Source of the DNA: Verrucomicrobiota bacterium
GTDB taxonomy: Bacteria > Verrucomicrobiota > Verrucomicrobiia > Limisphaerales > DSYF01
Reading direction: 5' to 3'
Length of the DNA stretch: 7,781 nucleotides
Assembly: GCA_025457725.1 (NCBI GenBank)
Contig: JALOTU010000086.1
Coordinates: 1-7,781, forward strand
Part shown: piece by piece, positions 4,935-7,781 of the stretch
Layout of the letters: every line of letters starts with the position of its first letter
Position numbering within the stretch: the stretch's first letter is position 1
Notes under the pieces: model-generated
What the model was told of the DNA's origin: nothing
The model's database searches: none
The model's input: the letters and a program-made list of their open reading frames with translations, nothing else
Translations under genes and position numbers: made by a program

Positions 4935-6845
4935 ATGAAAGCCATCAAACTCATTGCACTCTTGGCGCTGCTGGGGCTGGTCTCCGCCGGCGCCTTTTAC
5001 CTCGGCACAACCTCCACTCACCAGAGCGCGAAATCAGCGATGCAAAACGCTGCAGGCAGCGAGGAGAAGACACTCTACACTTGTGGCATGCATCCGAACG
5101 TCATCCAGGATCATCCCGGCACCTGCCCCATCTGTGAGATGAAGCTCACTCCGATTCGGCGGGGTGGCGGCGCGCCGGCTGGCAGCGGAACCATCAAATA
5201 CTACAAATCCACCATGATTCCAGGTGAGGTTCGCCAGGACCCGGGCAAGGACAGCATGGGTATGGAAATGATGCCGGTCTATGAATCGGAAGCAGCGATG
5301 GATGCGGCCATTTCCATAGACCCCGTCACCATTCAAAACATGGGCATCCGTACCGAGGTGCTGACCAACGGCCCTCTCCGTCGCATCATCCGCACCGTGG
5401 GCACCGTGGACTACGACGAGACCGCACTCACCGACGTCACCACCAAGTTCACCGGCTGGGTGGAGAAGCTCTATGTGGACGCCACCGGGGCGCAGGTTCA
5501 TCGTGGCGATCCCCTGTTCGAAGTTTATTCCCCGGACCTCTACAGCGCTCAAATGGAGTATGTGCTGGCACTGAGCGCCACCTCTGGAAAAGCCGGCGGT
5601 GAAAGTTCCCTGCTCGAAACCGCCGGCAACAAGCTGCGGTATTGGGACATTTCCGACGACCAAATCACCGAGCTGAGGCAAACACGAAGACCGCAGAAGA
5701 CACTTCAGGTGAAGGCCCCAATGGATGGCTTCGTCGTCGAAAAGATGGTCGTGGACGGCCAGATGGTGGAAGCCGGCATGCGACTCTACCGGCTCGCAGA
5801 CCTGGGACTGGTCTGGGTGCATGCGCAGATCTACGAACAGGATCTGCCGTTTATCAAACTCGGACAAGAGGCTGCGGTGAACCTGTCCTATCTGCCGGAC
5901 CGAAAGTTTCGCGGCCGGGTCACCTACATCTATCCCGATCTCGATCCCAAAACACGTACGGCACAGGTCCGGATGGAGTTCCACAATCCGGGCTATTTCC
6001 TGAAACCCGCAATGTTCGCGTCCGTGGAGATCGCTTCCGAGCTCTCGCCTTCGGTGCTGCTGGTTCCTGAAATGGCGGTGCTGCGCAGTGGGGCAAAGAA
6101 CACGGTGTTCGTGGTGCGCGAGGGCGGGAAGTTCGAGCCGAGGACCGTCACTCTGGGTTCCCAGGCGGAGGATGATATGCTGCAGGTTCTCGGCGGACTG
6201 AAGGCTGGCGACCGGGTGGTGGTTTCTGGCCAGTTCATGCTCGACTCCGAAAGCCAGCTTCGCGAGGCCATCCAAAAGATGCTTGATCCCGCCTCCTCAA
6301 CCAGGACGCGCGTCAAACAGGCCGAGGACACGAATTCGGTGCACGATCATGCGGCCCACAAACCGCCGTCTGATAAGGGGGTCATGCACTCCGTGTACCT
6401 CTGCCCGATGCCGGAGCATGTGGCAATCGAGTATGATCACCCGGGTGAGTGTCCTCTCTGTGGAATGAGTCTGGTCCCCGTCTCGAAAGACTTGTTGAGA
6501 AAGATGCAGCCCGGCGGGGCGATCGAGTATTACACCTGCCCGATGCCCGAGCATGCCGACCTAAAACTCGACAAGCCGGGCAAATGCCCGCTCTGCCGCA
6601 TGACCTTGATTCCCGTTATGTCCAAGCCGCTGATGCCAAGAGCGAAGCCCACCGTTGCTCCATCGGAAGCTTCATTGCCCACGCTTTACACCTGCCCGAT
6701 GGCCTCGCACGCGCACATTGTGACAGATCAACCGGGCAGGTGCCCGGAGTGCGACATGCAACTTGTGGAAACCACCACTGTCGAACACGGCCAGACCTCC
6801 GAGACGATCTGGCGGGCACACCACCAGCACCCCCAAGCGCACTGA
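4935..6845 (+). CDS. CusB-type periplasmic adaptor of an HME-RND metal efflux system, with multiple metal-binding modules
   Basis: 636 residues, long for a membrane-fusion protein because of metal-binding modules at both ends. The N-terminal anchor or signal is residues 4-24. Module 1 is YTCGMHPN through CPICEMKL (48-74). A degenerate methionine-rich module follows (KYYKSTMIPGEVRQ, then DSMGMEMMPVYE, 88-117). The adaptor core runs from about 125 to 450: lipoyl/barrel-sandwich halves (GWVEKLYVDATGAQVHRGDP at 174-193 and VKAPMDGFVVEKMVVDGQMV at 259-278), a hairpin between them, a beta-barrel (292-368) and a membrane-proximal domain (374-435). Three more YxCPM...H...PGxCPxCxM modules form the tail (488-516, 533-561, 585-611), ending in a histidine-rich HHQHPQAH. 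Such adaptors pass Cu, Ag or other soft metals to the RND pump. No Shine-Dalgarno precedes the ATG, but the anchor begins there. The gene ends two bases before the next start codon. Confidence 0.93.
   Translation: MKAIKLIALLALLGLVSAGAFYLGTTSTHQSAKSAMQNAAGSEEKTLYTCGMHPNVIQDHPGTCPICEMKLTPIRRGGGAPAGSGTIKYYKSTMIPGEVRQDPGKDSMGMEMMPVYESEAAMDAAISIDPVTIQNMGIRTEVLTNGPLRRIIRTVGTVDYDETALTDVTTKFTGWVEKLYVDATGAQVHRGDPLFEVYSPDLYSAQMEYVLALSATSGKAGGESSLLETAGNKLRYWDISDDQITELRQTRRPQKTLQVKAPMDGFVVEKMVVDGQMVEAGMRLYRLADLGLVWVHAQIYEQDLPFIKLGQEAAVNLSYLPDRKFRGRVTYIYPDLDPKTRTAQVRMEFHNPGYFLKPAMFASVEIASELSPSVLLVPEMAVLRSGAKNTVFVVREGGKFEPRTVTLGSQAEDDMLQVLGGLKAGDRVVVSGQFMLDSESQLREAIQKMLDPASSTRTRVKQAEDTNSVHDHAAHKPPSDKGVMHSVYLCPMPEHVAIEYDHPGECPLCGMSLVPVSKDLLRKMQPGGAIEYYTCPMPEHADLKLDKPGKCPLCRMTLIPVMSKPLMPRAKPTVAPSEASLPTLYTCPMASHAHIVTDQPGRCPECDMQLVETTTVEHGQTSETIWRAHHQHPQAH
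5076..5156 (+). other. heavy-metal-binding module 1 of the adaptor (N-terminal)
   Basis: Adaptor residues 48-74, YTCGMHPNVIQ then DHPGTCPICEMKLTPI. Cys50, Met52, His53, Cys64, Cys67 and Met69 are the likely soft-metal ligands of the short HMBD fold seen in CusB-like adaptors and P1B ATPases. A degenerate copy follows at residues 88-117 with methionines but no cysteines. Confidence 0.85.
6396..6767 (+). repeat. three tandem heavy-metal-binding modules in the adaptor tail
   Basis: The modules lie at bases 6396-6482, 6531-6617 and 6687-6767. Each reads Y-x-C-P-M, then His, an acidic/hydrophobic stretch, P-G-x-C-P-x-C-x-M-x-L. The first two share CPMPEH and CPLC and are closest to each other. 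The third (CPMASHAHIV, then CPECDMQL) is more diverged. Copies are similar as protein, but the DNA has diverged enough that they are not recent duplications. Confidence 0.85.
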
Positions 6846-6847
6846 CG

Positions 6848-7363
6848 ATGGAACGCAACAAACCAGATGATTGTCCAAAGTGCGATCTCGCACTCGAACC
6901 GATGGACTTTGCCTCCGAGGAGGAAGAAGCGAACCCGGAACTCACCAGCATGACGCGTCGACTCCGGGTGTCCCCTGCGCTCTCACTACCGATGTTCACC
7001 CTGGAAATGGCGCCGCATTTCGGCAGCGCGCACTGGTTTGAATCCATCTCGGCCATGGCGCCCGATGGGTTCCCGCTGGCGCTGGCCACGCCGGTCGTGC
7101 TGTGGGGCGAATGGCCCTTCTTTCAACGAGCATGGGTCTCGCTGGCGCATCGCCACCTGAACATAATTGCCCTCATTACCATCGGCACAAGCGTTGCCTG
7201 GCCGCACAGTGTCGTTGCCGCGGTGTGGCCGGACGTTCCTCCCGCTTCATTCCGCGGCCACCACGGTGACGTGGGCGTGTTTTTTGAAGCCGCCGCCGCG
7301 ATGGGTTTCACTTCCGTGTCGGTGGTCGGAAACGCGCTGCGGTTGAGGAAGCTGAAACTCTGA
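6848..7363 (+). pseudogene. P1B-type (copper-type) ATPase remnant with the catalytic core deleted
   Basis: 171 codons against about 700-850 for an intact CopA-like pump. Residues 5-19 (KPDDCPKCDLALEPM) are the second half of a heavy-metal-binding module. Then come PELTSMTRRLRVSPALSLP (30-48, TM1), FPLALATPVVLWGEWPFFQR (75-94, TM2), LNIIALITIGTSVAWPHSVV (104-123, TM3) and PASFRGHHGDVGVFFEAAA (132-150), all in the order found in copper ATPases. The sequence then jumps to MGFTSVSVVGNALRLRKLKL, which matches the extreme C-terminus of such pumps. Missing are the TGE actuator loop, the CPC metal site, the DKTG phosphorylation motif and GDGxNDxP. It therefore cannot be an ATP-driven transporter. The frame is intact and lies 2 bases after the adaptor and 16 before the pump gene, so it is probably still translated. 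A retained non-catalytic role is possible but unproven. Confidence 0.85.
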
Positions 7364-7379
7364 AACATCCGCCAGGACC

Positions 7380-7781
7380 ATGCTCACACGTCTCATAGAC
7401 TTCTCGCTGAAGAACAAGTTCTTCGTGCTCGCAGCCACCGTCGCGCTGGTGTGGGGAGGCCTCTATTCGCTGAAGCACATTCCCGTGGACGCGATCCCGG
7501 ACCTGTCGGACGCGCAGGTGATTGTGTTCACGGAATATGAGGGTCAGGCACCGAACATTATTCAGGACCAGCTCACCTATCCCATCACCACCAAGATGCT
7601 TGCCGTGCCTCACGCGAAAGTGGTGCGCGGTTACTCGTTCTACGGGTTCTCGTTCGTCTATGTCATTTTCGATGACGGCACCGATCCCTACTGGGCACGC
7701 AGCCGGGTGTTGGAATACATCAGCGGCCTCAGCGGACAACTGCCCAAGGGTGTCACGCCCACGCTCGGTCCGGATGCGACC
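7380..7781 (+). CDS. CusA-type heavy-metal efflux RND pump (5' part, runs off the window)
   Basis: The first 134 codons of an inner-membrane proton-driven exporter whose intact family members are about 1,020-1,080 residues. The protein starts MLTRLIDFSLKNKFFVLAAT with TM1 at about 13-31. The family-specific PVDAIPDLSDAQVIVFTEYE (35-54), GQAP (55-58), LTYPITTKMLAVP (65-77), VRGYSFYGFSFVYVIFDDGT (83-102), and YWARSRVLEYI (105-115) to LPKGVTPTLGPDAT follow. The IPDLSDxQVIV and YVIFxDGTD signatures separate heavy-metal RND pumps from drug pumps. AGGA lies two bases before the ATG at 7380. The metal-selecting methionines and the transmembrane proton-relay residues lie beyond the window, so monovalent (Cu/Ag) and divalent (Co/Zn/Cd/Ni) subtypes cannot be separated from the pump itself. 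The adaptor's Cys/Met modules favour soft metals such as Cu or Ag. Confidence 0.95.
   Translation, partial: MLTRLIDFSLKNKFFVLAATVALVWGGLYSLKHIPVDAIPDLSDAQVIVFTEYEGQAPNIIQDQLTYPITTKMLAVPHAKVVRGYSFYGFSFVYVIFDDGTDPYWARSRVLEYISGLSGQLPKGVTPTLGPDAT

Noticed and set aside
5034..6275. A 413-codon open frame on the minus strand, antisense to the adaptor gene
   Set aside because: It mirrors the codon pattern of a confidently identified gene in GC-rich DNA. The product is a His/Gln/Arg-rich mix without domains, signal or ribosome site.
6449..6847. Extension of the ATPase remnant frame upstream to 6449
   Set aside because: This stretch is the out-of-frame reading of the adaptor's tail. ATPase-like residues begin only just after the ATG at 6848.

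Overview
The window is GC-rich, gene-dense chromosomal-type DNA of a Gram-negative-like bacterium: it encodes two lipoproteins, an outer-membrane efflux channel and an RND pump. The small regulatory and cysteine-rich proteins look most like those I know from Verrucomicrobiota, but this placement is recalled resemblance, not a search result.

Left edge (1-1238, + strand): the tail of a possible unidentified gene overlaps thiD (thiamine pyrimidine kinase) by ATGA. A small YHS-like lipoprotein with a CCxxC motif follows. This block converges on a three-gene minus-strand operon (2656-1254) encoding a single-pass anti-sigma-like protein, a membrane-anchored periplasmic heavy-metal sensor of the CnrX/metal_resist type, and an ECF sigma factor. 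Order and topology match the cnrY-cnrX-cnrH nickel/cobalt regulatory module of Cupriavidus.

A 228-base divergent region with short inverted repeats separates these regulators from a plus-strand metal-efflux operon (2885-7781). That operon holds a doubtful 59-residue exported ORF, a small cysteine-rich exported protein, a TolC/CusC-type outer-membrane lipoprotein, a CusB-type adaptor with four intact heavy-metal-binding modules plus one degenerate module, a remnant of a copper-type P1B ATPase, and the first 134 codons of a CusA-type HME-RND pump that runs off the right edge.

Together the genes look like a metal-inducible tripartite exporter with its own membrane-spanning sensor switch. The most notable points are: (i) the ATPase has lost roughly its whole catalytic middle, with the N-terminal transmembrane region joined in frame to the extreme C-terminus; (ii) the adaptor carries a tail of three metal-binding modules directly before an ATPase remnant that begins in the middle of the same kind of module; (iii) the regulatory triad resembles CnrYXH but its sensor has a cysteine-rich candidate ligand set; (iv) an uncharacterised CCC/CxC small exported protein lies near the head of the pump operon. 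No tRNA, rRNA, CRISPR array, insertion sequence or complete mobile element was seen.
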